A stretch of DNA of 64,000 nt from Anomaloglossus baeobatrachus (Eukaryota > Chordata > Amphibia > Anura > Aromobatidae): positions 108,112,744 through 108,176,743 of the forward strand of contig NC_134357.1 of the NCBI RefSeq assembly GCF_048569485.1. Reading direction: 5' to 3'. Both the position numbers and the translations under genes were made by a program. The notes under the pieces are model-generated. The model searched no databases, was not told the DNA's origin, and was given only the letters and a program-made list of their open reading frames with translations. Every line of letters starts with the position of its first letter. The stretch's first letter is position 1. Positions 1 through 10,989 of the stretch are shown here, in pieces.

Positions 1-83
1 CCACTTCCGCCGTTCAACCACCGCTGCTGAGCGACTTGCATCGCTCCAGAATTCTTTTGGCCTACCGGTTCATCGCCTGAAAT

Positions 84-1417
84 GCGATGTGGAATTCGAC
101 TCTCCACACGTTACAGCGACTGTGGCAGCACCGTCGAGCCCTGGTACAATACGTCATGACGTAAAGCCTGGGCCAATGAAATGCAGAGGTGGGGCAGATC
201 ACCCTGACGGAGTGGTCTCGGATCAAGGACCTATGAACCCTTCTGCACAGTTTCGACAAGGCGACGCATATGTTTAGCGCTGACAATGCCATTATCAGCA
301 TGACAATTCCAGTCATTTACATGCTGGAGCACACGCTAAACACTATTCGGTGTTAGGGGGTGAGACAACAGGAAGGGGAGGAACTACAGGATGATTCATA
401 TGCACAAGAGACAACAACATCACCAAGGTCCAGACGTTCATCATCACCAACGCGGCAGGCATGGGACCATGGGGGACAGGGATCAACAAGGGTGCATGCT
501 AGCAGGCGAAATGTTGAGGAAGGTGCAGGAGAACATGAAGAAATGGAGGACGAACTGTCCATGGACATGGAAGACTCAGCAGATGAGGGAGACCTTGGTC
601 AAATTTCAGTTGAAAGAGGTTGGGGGGAGATGTCAGAGGAAGAAAGAACGGTTAGCACCTCTATGCCACAAACACAGAGTGGACTTGGTCCGCATGGCTG
701 CGCAAAACACATGAGCGCCTTCTTGCTGCACTACCTCCAACATGACCCTCGTATTGTCAAAATTAGAAGTGATGATGACTTGCCACACTATTAGATGCCC
801 GGTACAAGTCCAAATTTTGTGACATAATTCCAGCCATAGAAAGGGACGCACGTATGCAGGAGTATCAGCAAAAGCTGTTACTCGATCTTAGCTCGGCTTT
901 TCCACCAAACAACCATGGTGCAGGGAGTGAATCTCCCAGTTGTAACTTGACAAACATGGGACGGTCTCGTCATCTTCAACAGTCTACCCGTACCAGCAGC
1001 ATCGTATCTGGTGCTGGTAACAGCAATTTTATTGAATCTTTTCATAATTTTTTTAGACCATCCTTTGCAAGGCCACCAGAGACAACAAGTCTGACACATA
1101 GTCAACGGCTGGAGAGGATGATACAGGAGTATCTCCAAATGAACATCGATGCCATGACTTTGCAACTGGAGCCTTGCTCATTTTGGGCTTCAAATCTTGA
1201 AAAATGGCCTGAGCTCTCCACTTACGCCTTGGAGATCTTGTCGTGTCCAGCTGCCAGCGTTGTCTCTGAACATGTCTTCAGTGCTGCTGGGTGTGTGCTG
1301 ACAGATAAGTGCACGCGTCTGTCCAGTGACAATGTGGACAGACTAACGTTCATCAAAATGAACAAGTCATGGATCCACAAGGAATTTACTACCCCTGGGT
1401 CATCCTGGGGAGAGTAA
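84..1417 (+). pseudogene. Decayed hAT (ZBED-type) transposase, middle to C-terminus
   Basis: Remnant of a hAT-superfamily cut-and-paste transposase. In order I can read WNSTLHTLQRLW (from about 84), the helix FDKATHMFSADNAIISM (about 250-300), an acidic Ser/Glu-rich stretch (360-780), ATLLDARYKSKF (about 783-820), and the conserved C-terminal dimerisation region: FWASNLEKWPELS, then CPAASVVSEHVFSAAG, then LSSDNVDRLTFIKMNKSW, ending at 1417. These are diagnostic of the hAT C-terminal domain. The coding sequence is spread over at least three frames: a frameshift lies near 783-794 and an in-frame stop near 230. The 5' part, including the BED finger, lies beyond the window edge. A second copy of the same family lies at 4440-11270. 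Catalytically dead; family assignment is confident. Confidence 0.85.
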
Positions 1418-2035
1418 ATACTTGTGGATTTGGAATGTGCTTGATGCAAATCTACCTGTGAAGTGTACAACTGGGGCACAAGTGCTGCCACTGATTGGGG
1501 GCGTGTGTGTGGGGCCCAGTTTTTGGAAAAAAGGGAGACTCTGCTTGCAGTAACCCTTGCTTGCTGTGTTTTTTAAAAGGAGCCAAGATGAACAAGTCAT
1601 GGTTCAGCAAAGACTTTGCTACCTACCTCGGGGTCATCCTGGGAACGGTTAAGTATGGCGTATTTTTGAATGTGCTTGATGCAAATCTAGCTGTGAAGTG
1701 TACAACTGGGGCACAAGTGCTGCCACTGAATGGGTGGGTGCGTGTGGGGCCCAATTTTTGGAAAAAAAGGGAGACTCCGCTTGGAGTAACCCTTGCTTAC
1801 AGTGTTTTTAAAAATGATCCAAGATGAACAGAGCTGGGATCAGGAAAGACTTAGCTACCTACCCCGGGGTCATCCTGGGGACGGTAAAGGATGGCGTATT
1901 TTTGAATGTGCTTGATGCAAATCTAGCTGTGAAGTGTACAACTGAGGCACAAGTGCTGCCACTGAAGGGGTGGGTGTGTGTGTGGTCCAATTTTTGGAAA
2001 AAAGGGAGACTCCGCTTGGAGTAACCTTGCGGTGT
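1355..2035 (+). repeat. Three tandem ~235 bp copies of the hAT 3' tail
   Basis: The last hAT codons (MNKSW) and following sequence recur at about 1359, 1588 and 1824. Each unit carries a near-identical stretch coding VILGTVKYGVFLNVLDANLA and a downstream block beginning ttttggaaaaaagggagac. The open frames in units 2 and 3 are by-products of copying the transposase C-terminus, not separate genes. Confidence 0.8.
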
Positions 2036-2353
2036 TTTACATGATTTTAGAAGGGCATGCCATGCCTATATCTGTGTCTCCTCCTCTTTTTCCTTGTCCA
2101 GCTTTTTTGTTTTCGTATGAATATATGTCCTTGTCACTTTCCCATGTGTTTGTGTTGTGTTGTGAGTTGTTTGTCACCTTTTGGACACCTTTGTTGGTGT
2201 TTTCTAGGTGTTTTTATGTGTTTGTGATTGCCTCCCATTGTTTCCTATGCGGTTCGAGTGGTTCGCCGAACCGGTTCGCCGAACTGAACTCGAACGAGAC
2301 CTCCGTTCGGCGAACCGAACTCGAGCCGAACCGCGACCGGTTCGCTCATCTCT
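2036..2353. repeat. Unassigned sequence ending in a ttcgctcatctcta repeat end
   Basis: About 200 bp of low-complexity T-rich sequence, then a cluster of ttcg/cgaa palindromes (2250-2345) ending ggttcgctcatctcta. The reverse complement, tagagatgagcgaacc, matches the start of the interspersed element at 39829 (agagatgagcaatgttcg). I read this as one end of that repeat family. No gene seen. Confidence 0.5.
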
Positions 2354-2686
2354 AATCTCCTTACCTCCGTCCACCGGAAAAGGAGGAAGGAAGGAGGTGG
2401 GCGGCATGTTCCGGCCGCTCATCTCCTTCCCTCCTTTTCTATTGGGCGGTGGTTCAGTGACACTGCTGTGACGTCGCTTTGACGTTGAACGAACCGCCCT
2501 TTTAGAAAGGAGGCGGTTAGCCGGTCACAGCGACGTCGCAGAGCAGGTATGTGCGTGTGACGCTGCTATAGCGATAATGTTCACTACGGCAGCGATGACC
2601 ACATATCGGCTGTGCGACGGGGTCGGGTGCTATCGCGCTCGACATCGCTAGCAAATGCTAGCATGTTGCAGCGTGTAAAGTACCCC
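2354..2686. mobile_element. Harbinger-type MITE, right-hand portion
   Basis: Matches the interior (atctccttacctcc, ggaaggaggtgggcgg, ctattgggcgg) and right terminus (gcgtgtaaagtacccc) of the MITE family also seen at 25679, 34495, 38697 and 45542. It ends at 2686 followed by TAA (2687-2689), the expected 3 bp target. The left terminus is missing; the sequence starts directly against the preceding repeat. Confidence 0.7.
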
Positions 2687-2689
2687 TAA

Positions 2690-2833
2690 GGCAAGTGCCA
2701 CATATGAGAGCGATGCACAAATCTCGCATTGCATCACCCGGCACAGCTGCACACTCCTGTCTGGAAGAGAGTGACCATGTCGGATGATGCGATGTGAGAC
2801 TCGTGCATCGCTCTCACGTGTGGCACTGGGCCG
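2690..2833. mobile_element. Short MITE abutting the Harbinger-type MITE
   Basis: Imperfect terminal inverted repeat: agtgccacatatgagagcga at the left pairs with tcgctctcacgtgtggcact at the right. It begins directly after the TAA that ends the preceding element. The right flank reads TTA, so the target duplication is not clean. The MITE at 35070-35491 has similar ends. Confidence 0.5.
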
Positions 2834-2979
2834 ACCCTTACAATATTCAGTAAAAAATACTGTAGTTGACGATTACTACAGTATCATTTTACTGGCCCTA
2901 AACTAAGTTTATTTGTATTTCTTTCTTAGTTTACAGAAAAAAAATCAGGACGCACGCACGCATATGCTGCAAAAAGGGG
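2834..2979. other. No gene seen
   Basis: AT-rich sequence with no recognisable gene or repeat end. Confidence 0.4.
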
Positions 2980-3370
2980 GGGGGACTAGGTGGGATGGAA
3001 AAAAAAATGGATGGAGGATGGGAGAGGGTGCAACGGATGCAGGAGCTGTGGAGGATGGGTGAGGGCGCGGCGGATGGAGGAGCGGCGGAGGATGGAAGAG
3101 GGCACAATGGATGCAGGAGCGGCAGAGGATGGGGTGAGAGCGCGGCGGATGGAGGATGGCGGAGGATGGGGGAGGGTAGAAGGGGAGTGGGAGGTGAAAT
3201 TGGGGATAGCTACCTTACAGGATGGATCTAGGCAGCAGGATCGCAGCAGATGGAGGAGGCAGCAGATCCGGGAGGGGGAGAGGTGGGATTGGGGGCAGAG
3301 GATTAAGGGGATGGGAGAGAGCAGGCAGCAGATTGGGGAGGGAGCAGTGGCTGATGGGGGAGTGAGGTGG
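2980..3370. repeat. GGATGG/GCGGCGGATGGAGG minisatellite
   Basis: Purine-rich degenerate tandem repeats built on gcggatggaggagcggcgga and ggatgggtgagggcgc. Open frames in several phases on both strands are a consequence of the repetition. Confidence 0.8.
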
Positions 3371-3395
3371 CAGATGCAGGGGCGCAGCAGCTCAT

Positions 3396-3575
3396 GGTGA
3401 GTGCGGTGGCTGATGGGGAGAGTGCGGTGACTGATGGGGAGAGTGCGGTGGCTGATGGGCAGAGTGCGGTGGCTGATGGGCAGAGTGCGGTGGCTGATGG
3501 GCAGAGTGCAATGGCTGATGGGGAGAGTGCAGTGGCTGATGGGGAGAGTGCGGTGGCAGATGGGGGAGTGGAGCG
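3396..3575. repeat. 21-bp minisatellite
   Basis: About eight near-perfect head-to-tail copies of gtgcggtggctgatggggaga. The 21 bp period is a multiple of three, so frames stay open on both strands; this explains the repetitive 72-281 codon ORFs here. Confidence 0.9.
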
Positions 3576-3589
3576 GCAGATGTAGGGGT

Positions 3590-3905
3590 GGCGCTGCGGC
3601 ATATACAAGGAGGCAGAAAAAAGAGAGCAGCGGCGTCAGATGCAAGAGGGGCGCAGTGGCGTCACATGCAGGGGCGCAGCGGGAGGAGAGCAGCGGCGTT
3701 AGATGCCCCCCTGGATCTAACGCCGCTGCTCTCCTCCCACTGTGCCCCCGCATGTGACGCCGCTGCGCCCCCCCTGCATCTGACGCCGCTGCTCTCTTTA
3801 TGCTGAGCAGCGGCGTCACATGCAGGGGCACAGCAGGAGGAGAGCAGCGGCGTCACATGCAGGGGCGCAGCAGGAGAGCAGCGGCGGTGCAGGGGCGAAG
3901 CAGAT
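3590..3905. repeat. gcagcggcgtcacatgcagg repeats in both orientations
   Basis: A 30-40 bp motif (agcagcggcgtcacatgcag) occurs several times in direct orientation around 3630-3700 and 3805-3890 and inverted at 3715-3800, so the block can fold into hairpins. No gene seen. Confidence 0.7.
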
Positions 3906-3919
3906 GGAGAAGGGCACAG

Positions 3920-4438
3920 GTGGATCGGGGGCTGTGACTCACAGTTGGGCACTCGCAGGGATCCCTCTTCTCAGCTACCACGGAGGGAGAAGCTGAGGAG
4001 AGCGATCTACTACAGCTCACTGGTCCCAGATGCATGGTGCTTGGAGAGATCGGTCACAAGGCCGATCTCTCCAATCAGAGCTGTGGGCGGGTGCAGAAAA
4101 GGTCGCCCAGCTCCAGCCAATGATCAGTGCTACAGCTGCACTGACCATAGCTGGATTTCAATGATACAGCCATTTTCAATGGGTGAAACATTACACTGGC
4201 TGTGATTGGCTGAGCGGCGTTCGTCAGCCAATCACAGCCTCCGTAGGTCCGGGGAGGAGACACCACCCTTCCTGAGGTCAGGTACAGGTCCTCTCCTTCC
4301 CAACTCTACAGTTTTCGAAAACCGATCAGGGTCACCGGGGCTCCGGGGCCTCAATTTCGCCATGACGGATATATCTGTCATGGGTCTTTAAGTACCAGGG
4401 CACCATGATGGATACATCCATCAAAGGTCGTGAAGGGG
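3920..4438. mobile_element. Right part of a TTAA-flanked (piggyBac-like) element
   Basis: Ends aaaggtcgtgaaggggTTAA with TTAA at 4439-4442. The end matches the inverted left terminus of the element at 52839 (ccccttcacgacc). Inside are tandem cgccatgacggatatatctg / gatggatacatccatcaaag motifs. The left boundary is not identified; 3920 is an estimate. Confidence 0.55.
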
Positions 4439-4442
4439 TTAA

Positions 4443-5567
4443 ACACTGATCGCGTTTTTAAAAAATGCTTTTCTAATAACATGTTATGCTTTTGGATAGG
4501 ATTGTGGTGCTGTATGATGGATGGGGGGATGTATTTAATGAGTGGAGGGGTTGGGACTTGGGAGAAGCAGTGCGCAGAGCCATTTTTTTTCTTACCTAAC
4601 TTTATTTGCGGATGTTCCTGCAGCCAATCACAGTGCAGCAAACATCCACAATGTTGAGACCCAAGGGCTTATGTCATTGGCTGCCTAAGTCCCATGTCCG
4701 TCTGCATATAAATTGTGGACATGTGGCATTGGCCCCATTTTGTGAATGTGAAACATTAGAGAAAGTGCTGCCGCTGGGGCTGCTAGACAGTTAGCTTAGC
4801 AAGGGGTTTAATGATAGGCAGTTGAGATAGATAGGAGAGCAATAGTGTAGAATTGGGACGTGCAGTGTCGGGAAAGCTGTGTGCCACAAATAAGCATTTA
4901 GTGATCTAAATAGCTATTGCTACTTATTGCAGCCTGCTCCCAATTAGCCAGTCAGTAACATTTCTAGATATTGTTAGTTAGTAGTGCCTGCTGTAAATTT
5001 GCTGGTGAACTAGGTAAAAAAGTCTTGGCAGTTTTCATCGCCTGGTCAAAAGTCTTCAATCAATCAGATTTTTAGGTATTGTTAGTTAGTACTGCCTGCT
5101 GTAAATTTGCTAGTGAACTAGGTAGATAGGGCTTAGACGTTTTCATTGCCTGGTCAAAATTACGCGATCCCATTTGTAAGTATTGTTAATTAGTAGTGCA
5201 TGCTGTAAATTTGCTAATGAACTAGGTAAAAAAAGGTCTTGGCACTTTTCATTGCCTGCTCAAAATTCCGCAGTCAACTACATTTCTAGATATTGTCAGT
5301 CCGCCTGCTGTAAATTTGCTAGTGAACTAGGTAAAAAGGTCTTCGCATTTTTGAGTGTCTGTTCAAAATCATGCAGTGAACCACTTTTCTAGTTATTGGT
5401 ACTTTTTAGTGTCTTCACAATATTGCCAACTCAGACAGGAAATAAATAATTTATCTTTTGTGTCGGGTGTCTGACAGGTGTGGCCATTGGGTTGTGAAAT
5501 ATCTATTTGAAAGGGGAAGGGTACATCAACCATGATTGGTAAATCACAATAAGCTTGTAGTGGAAGA
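4443..5567 (+). repeat. 5' region of the second hAT copy, with ~100 bp tandem repeats
   Basis: Non-coding leader upstream of the hAT ORF remnant at 5568. Four to five direct repeats of about 100 bp lie at roughly 4960-5400, each with tattgttagttagtagtgcc, ctgctgtaaatttgctagtg and aactaggtaaaaaagtct. The left end of the hAT was not pinned down. Confidence 0.55.
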
Positions 5568-6116
5568 GTGAATAGGTGGAGTGTCGTAGGTGTATTTGTG
5601 GGAAGTTCTGTTAGTCAAAGCTCTACTGAGCAAGTACTGGATCATCCTATCCCAAGAAAAATTATAACAACTTCCGTTACCGGACAGCCTACTCCACTAG
5701 ATTTCTGTGGCAGCCGCACATCATTTCAACATCGAAATGAGGCTGATAAACAGCATGTGCTAGAGTGGATGGCAAGCAGTGCATCAAGTGGCCTCTCCTC
5801 CTCTTCCTGTACCTCAACATCACAAATAGTTAATTCCTCAGAGGTGCTACCCCAATTACACTCGTTTTCCCCTGCATCACAAATCTCCAGCTGGCAAACT
5901 GACTGTGGGGAACAACACATATGCGAGTCTGCAGAGCTGTTCACACATTCTATCCCATGGGCATCAGAGGTCTGCTTCAAAGATTCTCAGACTCAAGAAG
6001 AAGAAAGCATCTGCTCCAAAGCACAAAATACTTGTCATTTGGTCCCTGGTTTGGACGAAATAAGGTCTAAGCAGGATCCCAACCCTCATCAACTGACGTT
6101 AATCACTGATGGTTGA
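5568..6116 (+). pseudogene. hAT N-terminal ORF remnant
   Basis: A 182-codon open frame rich in Ser, Gln and Thr, with no domain of its own. It lies just upstream of a BED zinc finger, so it probably represents the N-terminal region of a ZBED-like hAT transposase. The frame closes at 6116 while the BED finger is read in another phase from 6421, so at least one frameshift separates them. Function cannot be assigned beyond this context. Confidence 0.45.
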
Positions 6117-6420
6117 GGTGATGATGATGAGACTCAGATACTTGAGGCGCACGCATACTGTTATGTGATGTAAGGTCAGGAAGAGGAGGAGTGGGACAAC
6201 AGAGTCTGACGAGGAAGTTGAAAATGCCACTTAGTGTGAACCCAGAGGCATGCAGCTGTGTAGCTCAGCAGATGAGAAGGGGGAGAAGGAAGCCAAGGAG
6301 GTTACGTTGGCCATTCCCATACAAACACGTAGTGATGCAACCTTAAGAAGCACTGCATCCTCAGCCAAAACTCTGGCTGTGGCCAGCAGCGATCGTGGGT
6401 AAGCAGTTTGCAGGAAGGAT

Positions 6421-6570
6421 TGCCTAGCTTGGGCCTTTTTTGAGACCGCAAAGGATGACCTAACTTTTATTATCTGCCAATGTTGTATACAACGACTCAG
6501 TACAGGCAAAAATTTTAAAAAATTCACTACTACATGCATGAACCGGCACATGCACAAGCAACATGCATTA
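6421..6570 (+). pseudogene. BED-type zinc finger of a hAT transposase
   Basis: The frame starting at 6421 reads LAWAFFETAKDDLTFIICQC, then CIQRLSTGKNF, then TTTCMNRHMHKQH. This is the BED signature: aromatic W/F pair, C-x2-C (first Cys codon at 6475) and a His pair in RHMHKQH. BED fingers bind transposon ends in hAT transposases. The domain looks whole but is isolated from the rest of the ORF, which is replaced downstream by tandem repeats. Confidence 0.75.
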
Positions 6571-6599
6571 CTGTCGGAATCTTACTGCGATAAAATGCG

Positions 6600-7523
6600 C
6601 ACCACCAGGCCTACCCAACCACCAAATCAACCACGTCAGCTGCTTCTTCCTCCCTGTTGTGCACACACACTATGATAAAAGGGGGGGGCAATTAATGCTA
6701 CTGTCCTGCTGTCTGCCTGAAAGGTTTTTAATCTCAAGACTCCAAGATGGGTCTCCAAATTGTCTGTTGCCTGTATTGCCAGGGTTCTGGGAGCAAGAGG
6801 CTTATTCCTGTCACTCATGCATCCATGGACAATACTTCCCTGGCGGGCAAACACACTATAGGGAATTGGGAAGTAATAGATACCACTGTCTGCTGTCTGC
6901 TTGCAATTTATTTTTACATATCAAGGCTCCAATATAGGTCTCCAAGTTATGTCTTGTCTATAGTGCCAGGGTTCTGGGAGAAAGAGGTCTATTCCTGTCA
7001 CTCATGCATCTCTTGATATTTTTAAATGAAAATGTCAGCCCACATCCTGTGTGTTGCATAGACCATACTTCTCTGGTGTGCAAACACACTATGGGGAAAT
7101 GGGGGGCATTGATTCTAGTGTCCTGCTGTCTGTCTGAAAGGTTTTTAAACATCAAGACGCCAATATGGGTCTCCAAGTTGTGTTTTGTCTGTAGTACCAG
7201 AGTTCTGGGAGCAAAAGGCCTACACCTGTCACTCATGCATTTTTTTATTTTTAAAATGAAAATGACAGAGAACATCCTGTGTGGTACATGGACCATACTT
7301 CCCTGGTGTGCACACTATGGGAAAATAGAGGGGGAATTAATGTCATAGTCCTGCTGTCCTGATGTCTTCCTGCAATGTTTTTAAATATCAAAGCTGCAAT
7401 ATGGATCTCCAAGTTGTGTCTTGTCTATATTGCCAGGGTTCTGGGAGCAAGTGGTCTATGCCTGTCACTCATGTATCTATTGATTTTTTAAAATGAAAAT
7501 ACCAGCCCACATTATGTTTGTTG
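6600..7523 (+). repeat. ~240 bp tandem repeat within the hAT remnant, left block
   Basis: Units marked by ccagggttctgggagcaaga recur at about 6779, 6964, 7198 and 7434. Each is followed by tgtcactcatgcat, ttttaaaatgaaaatg, cccacatcctgtgtgttgca, gaccatacttccctggtgtg and gtctccaagttgtgt. The same unit continues after the solo LTR and again after the hAT C-terminus, so it derives from hAT 3' tail sequence. No gene. Confidence 0.85.
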
Positions 7524-7527
7524 CATG

Positions 7528-8702
7528 TGTGTAGCCCAGTGGTTGTTACCTGTAGTGGTCGCCTCAGGGACTTCAGGGACTTCTCTCCACCTCCAGGGAT
7601 GCCACAGGGTCTTCACGTGTTGGGAATCTTCTGGCAACAGGTATGTCAGGTTAACTTCAATAGGAATCGTGACGCCACTTTCGATTTTGTGGTCAGGGTG
7701 AGGGGTGACCGCCACTGCAGTTTAACGAGCGTCTGGGGCTGATGGTGTCTGCAGTTTGGTGTTATGGCCTCCCGAGAGTGAGGCTGGCCCCAGGGGCTCG
7801 GGTGTAGGTGCGTAGTTCCACAGATTACAGAAGAACTCACACACAGTCCAGAAATGTCTTTCATGGTTTTTACTCACGTTCAGTTGGTAGTTGTGAGGCA
7901 ATCCGGGCGATACTGAGATAAACTGCAGGGAGAACCAGGTATCCTTCAGGCTGATCCAGGGGTGACTGTCAACTTGCCTTCCTAGTCCTTCTTGTTTCGG
8001 ATGACCCCCTGACTTGAAGTTCTGCGGGAATCACCCAGGCAAGTTGCAACTGCCTTTTCTCCCCTTTCTGGCACGTTTGCTGGCAGCGTGGACCAAGTAA
8101 AGAACTGGCTGCTTGCCCCGTCTCACATATGGGCCCCCTCGTTGCTGCTGATGCTGCGGACTCTGTGTTGGTTGGTGAGGCACATCCAGCACCCTCACCA
8201 GCAGGTTTAGCAGGTCAAATAAATGGAGTACTGCTCTAGGGACCTGTTTCCCCGTGCGGGCCTGGCCTACTTCAAAAGTCCCCGTACTCAATCACCCCGC
8301 TTCTTTCTGAGGTGTCTTTCAGGCTGACTACTTGATAGCCGTTCTCCCCCGCCGACAGCCACTACACGTACAGTGTCTGACCAGTGACTCTGCGCACGTC
8401 CTCCTTCTGTGACTGCACACTGCGCTTCCTCACTTCAGACTCTGCTTACTACTGCCTCCCCTCTGTGTCTACCTCTGCAACCTAGCAGCCAGCTTCTCCC
8501 CCCACCACTAGCTGAGATGTGGAGGCCACATCCCCTCCTGGGTCTGCCCAGGGGTTCCGTCTATGGTGTGTGTGTGTGTGTGTGAACTAGCCACTATGTG
8601 TCTGTGTTTTCACACCCTAATCAGCCATTGGGATTACCTGCTTGTACTGACCCAGCGTGGGTGCAGTACTCAGTGGTGCCTGACCAGGTCAGGAGCGCCA
8701 CA
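7528..8702 (-). mobile_element. Solo LTR (1175 bp) with 4-bp target duplication
   Basis: Starts tgtgtagccc and ends gagcgccaca, flanked on both sides by CATG (7524-7527 and 8703-8706), splitting a unit of the ~240 bp repeat. The reverse complement begins TGTGGCGCTCCTGACC, like the LTRs at 49325 and 49423, and contains the family motif gtgacgccac, so the LTR is in minus orientation. No internal region is present, as expected after LTR-LTR recombination. Confidence 0.8.
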
Positions 8703-8706
8703 CATG

Positions 8707-9415
8707 GACTATACTTCCCTAGTGTGCAACCCAATCACACTATGGGAAAATTGGGCAGGGGGAGGAATTGATGCCACTGTCCTGTTGTCTGCCTACAATG
8801 TTTTTAAATATCAATACTCCAATATTGGTCTCCAAATTGTGTCTTCTCTGTAGTGCCAGGGTTCTGATAGCAAGAGGCCTACGCATGTCAATCATGCATG
8901 TCTTGATTTTTTAAAATCAAAATGCCAGCCCACATCCTGTGTGTTGCATGGACCATACTTCCCCGCTGTGCAAAGACACTATCGGTAAAAGAACGGGGGG
9001 AAAGATGCCACTGCTTTGCTGTGTGCTTGAAAGGTTTTTAATCTCTAGACTCCAACATTGGTCTCCAAATTGTATTTTGTCTTTATTGCCAGTTTGCTGG
9101 GAGCAAGAGGCCTACACCTGTCACTCATGCATTTCTTGATTTTTAAAATGAAAATGACAGCCCACATCCTATGCGTTGCATGGACCATACTCCCCTAGTG
9201 TGCAAACACACTATTGGAAAATGGTGAGAGGGAGGAATTGATGCCACTGTCCTGCTGTCCTGCTGTCTGCCTGCAAAGTTTTTAAAAATCAAGACTACAG
9301 TATGGGTCTCCAAGTTGTGTCTTATCTGTAGTGTCAGAGTTCTAGGAGCAAAAGGCTTACCCTGTCACTCATGCATATCTTGATTTTTTAAAATGAAAAT
9401 GCCAGGCCACATCAT
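8707..9415 (+). repeat. ~240 bp tandem repeat, right block
   Basis: Continuation of the array interrupted by the solo LTR. Unit markers (gttctgggagcaagaggcct-like) lie at about 8861, 9091 and 9335. The array runs into hAT coding sequence at about 9415. Confidence 0.85.
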
Positions 9416-10147
9416 GGAATCGTCCAACACGTGAGCGCCTTCTTGCGGCAATATCTGCAAATGATGTCTGTATTGTTAGTATTAGAAATAGTGTTGACAA
9501 CTGGGTTGCCACTCTGTTAGATCCGGTTGCCACTCTGTTAGATCCAAGGTACAAGAGTAAATTTAACAAGATGCTTCTACCCCTGGAAAGAGATGTGCAG
9601 ATGCTAGGGTATCGAAATAAGCTTGTAGACCATCTTAACAGTAGTTTTCCACAAGACAGCAATGAGGCATACAGCGTGCATTCTAGAATTCCAACCACAG
9701 GAACGTCGCATCATCAACATAAAAACATTAGCAGCAGCAGTTTAAGTGGCAGAAGCAATTTCTGTGAGCTTTGGCAAACATTTTTTAGACCATACCGTGC
9801 ACCAGTAGGACAGAGTAGAAGTCTGACAAATAGTGAACGACTGGAGAGGGTGGTGCAGGACTATCTTGAGCTCAATATCAATGCCATAATTGGGGATTAA
9901 ACACTTTGCATTTTGGTTTTAAAAAATGGAAGATTGTCCTGAGCTTGTCAGACTTGCCTTGAAAGTTTTGGTCTGCACAGCAGCCAGTGTTCTCTCAGAA
10001 CACGTCTTAAGCACTGCTCTCAGTGTATTGATGAATAAGCGCATCCAGCTGTCCCCTGAAAGCGTAGATAGCCTAACTGTCATAAAGTTGAACAAGTCAT
10101 GGATGTCTAATGACTTTGCTACCCCAGTCCCAGACTGTGCAGACTAG
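9415..10147 (+). pseudogene. hAT transposase C-terminal remnant, second copy
   Basis: Homologous to the transposase at 84-1417. I read ATLLDPRYKSKFNKML (about 9528-9575), FCELWQTFFRPYRAP, LERVVQDYLELNINAI, then MEDCPELVRLALKVL, CTAASVLSEHVLS and VIKLNKSWMSNDFATP up to the stop at 10147. The dimerisation region is recognisable but in two phases: the frame at 9571-9900 closes and a different frame resumes at 9926. A short duplication (ttgccactctgttagatcc twice) sits at about 9507-9545. Confidence 0.8.
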
Positions 10148-10476
10148 GTGATGGTGTACTGCCAGGGTTCTGTGAGCAACAGGCCTGTCTGTAATTTTCC
10201 TCTGTCTGGTTAAGGTAGAAATGATTGTTCAGGCCTTGTTACAGGGCCGGTCCCAAGCATCCATGTTGCTTTGTTGGACTAGTGGTAGTCTGTGCCAATT
10301 GTTGCAATTTTTCTTGTTTCCTGACCTTAATTTTTGGAAATGTGGAGACTTCAGGTAGGGTCTCCAAATTGTCTTTTATCTGTAGTTCCAGGGTTTTGGG
10401 AGTAAGAGGACTACACCTGCCATTCATGTATCTCTTGATTTTTTTAAATGAAAATGCCAGACCACATCTTGTGTGT
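10148..10476 (+). repeat. hAT 3' tail repeat units
   Basis: Two further units of the ~240 bp repeat (tgccagggttctgtgagcaa at 10160; ccagggttttgggagtaaga at about 10388), directly following the hAT C-terminus. This shows where the tandem repeat originated. Confidence 0.75.
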
Positions 10477-10989
10477 TAGGCTACTTTCACACATCCGGAT
10501 TTTGCTATGCGGCACAATACGGCGTTCTGCAGAAAAACCGCAACCGGCTTTTGCAACGCCGGTTGCGGGTTTTTTTGCATAGACTTACATTAGTGCCGTA
10601 TTGTGCCGCAGGGGCTTGCGTTCGGTCCGGTTTTTGCCGCATGCGGCAGATTTAGCCGATGCGGCAGCCAGATAGAACGTTCCCTGCAACGTTTTTTGCT
10701 CCGGCAAAAAAAAACCACATCGCGCCGCATCCGGCCGCTGCGGCGCATTTTCAATGCATGCCTATGAATGCCGGATGCGGCGCGATGCGGAAAAAAAAAA
10801 CGCATTCGGCCGCCGTATGCGTTTTTTTCCACTGCGCATGCTCAGTAGCGTTCCGCAACCGGAAAGAAACCGGACCGACCGCATGTAAAAACTTATGCAA
10901 AGGATGCGGTGTTTTCGCCGCATCCGTTGCATAGGTTTCACAGCTGGATTGAGCCGCATGGCTCAAACCGGATGTGTGAAAGTAGCCTA
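10477..10989. mobile_element. MITE with >20-bp perfect terminal inverted repeats
   Basis: Left end TTAGGCTACTTTCACACATC and right end GATGTGTGAAAGTAGCCTAA are perfect inverted repeats, continuing one to three bases further inward (CCGG). The interior is rich in gcggc/gccgc inverted motifs. No target duplication could be settled because the terminal TTA/TAA is part of the palindrome. It interrupts the hAT tail repeat. Confidence 0.75.

Noticed and set aside
2986-3831. 281-codon minus ORF rich in His, Pro and Ser
   Set aside because: Spans minisatellites whose period is a multiple of three; no conserved domain.
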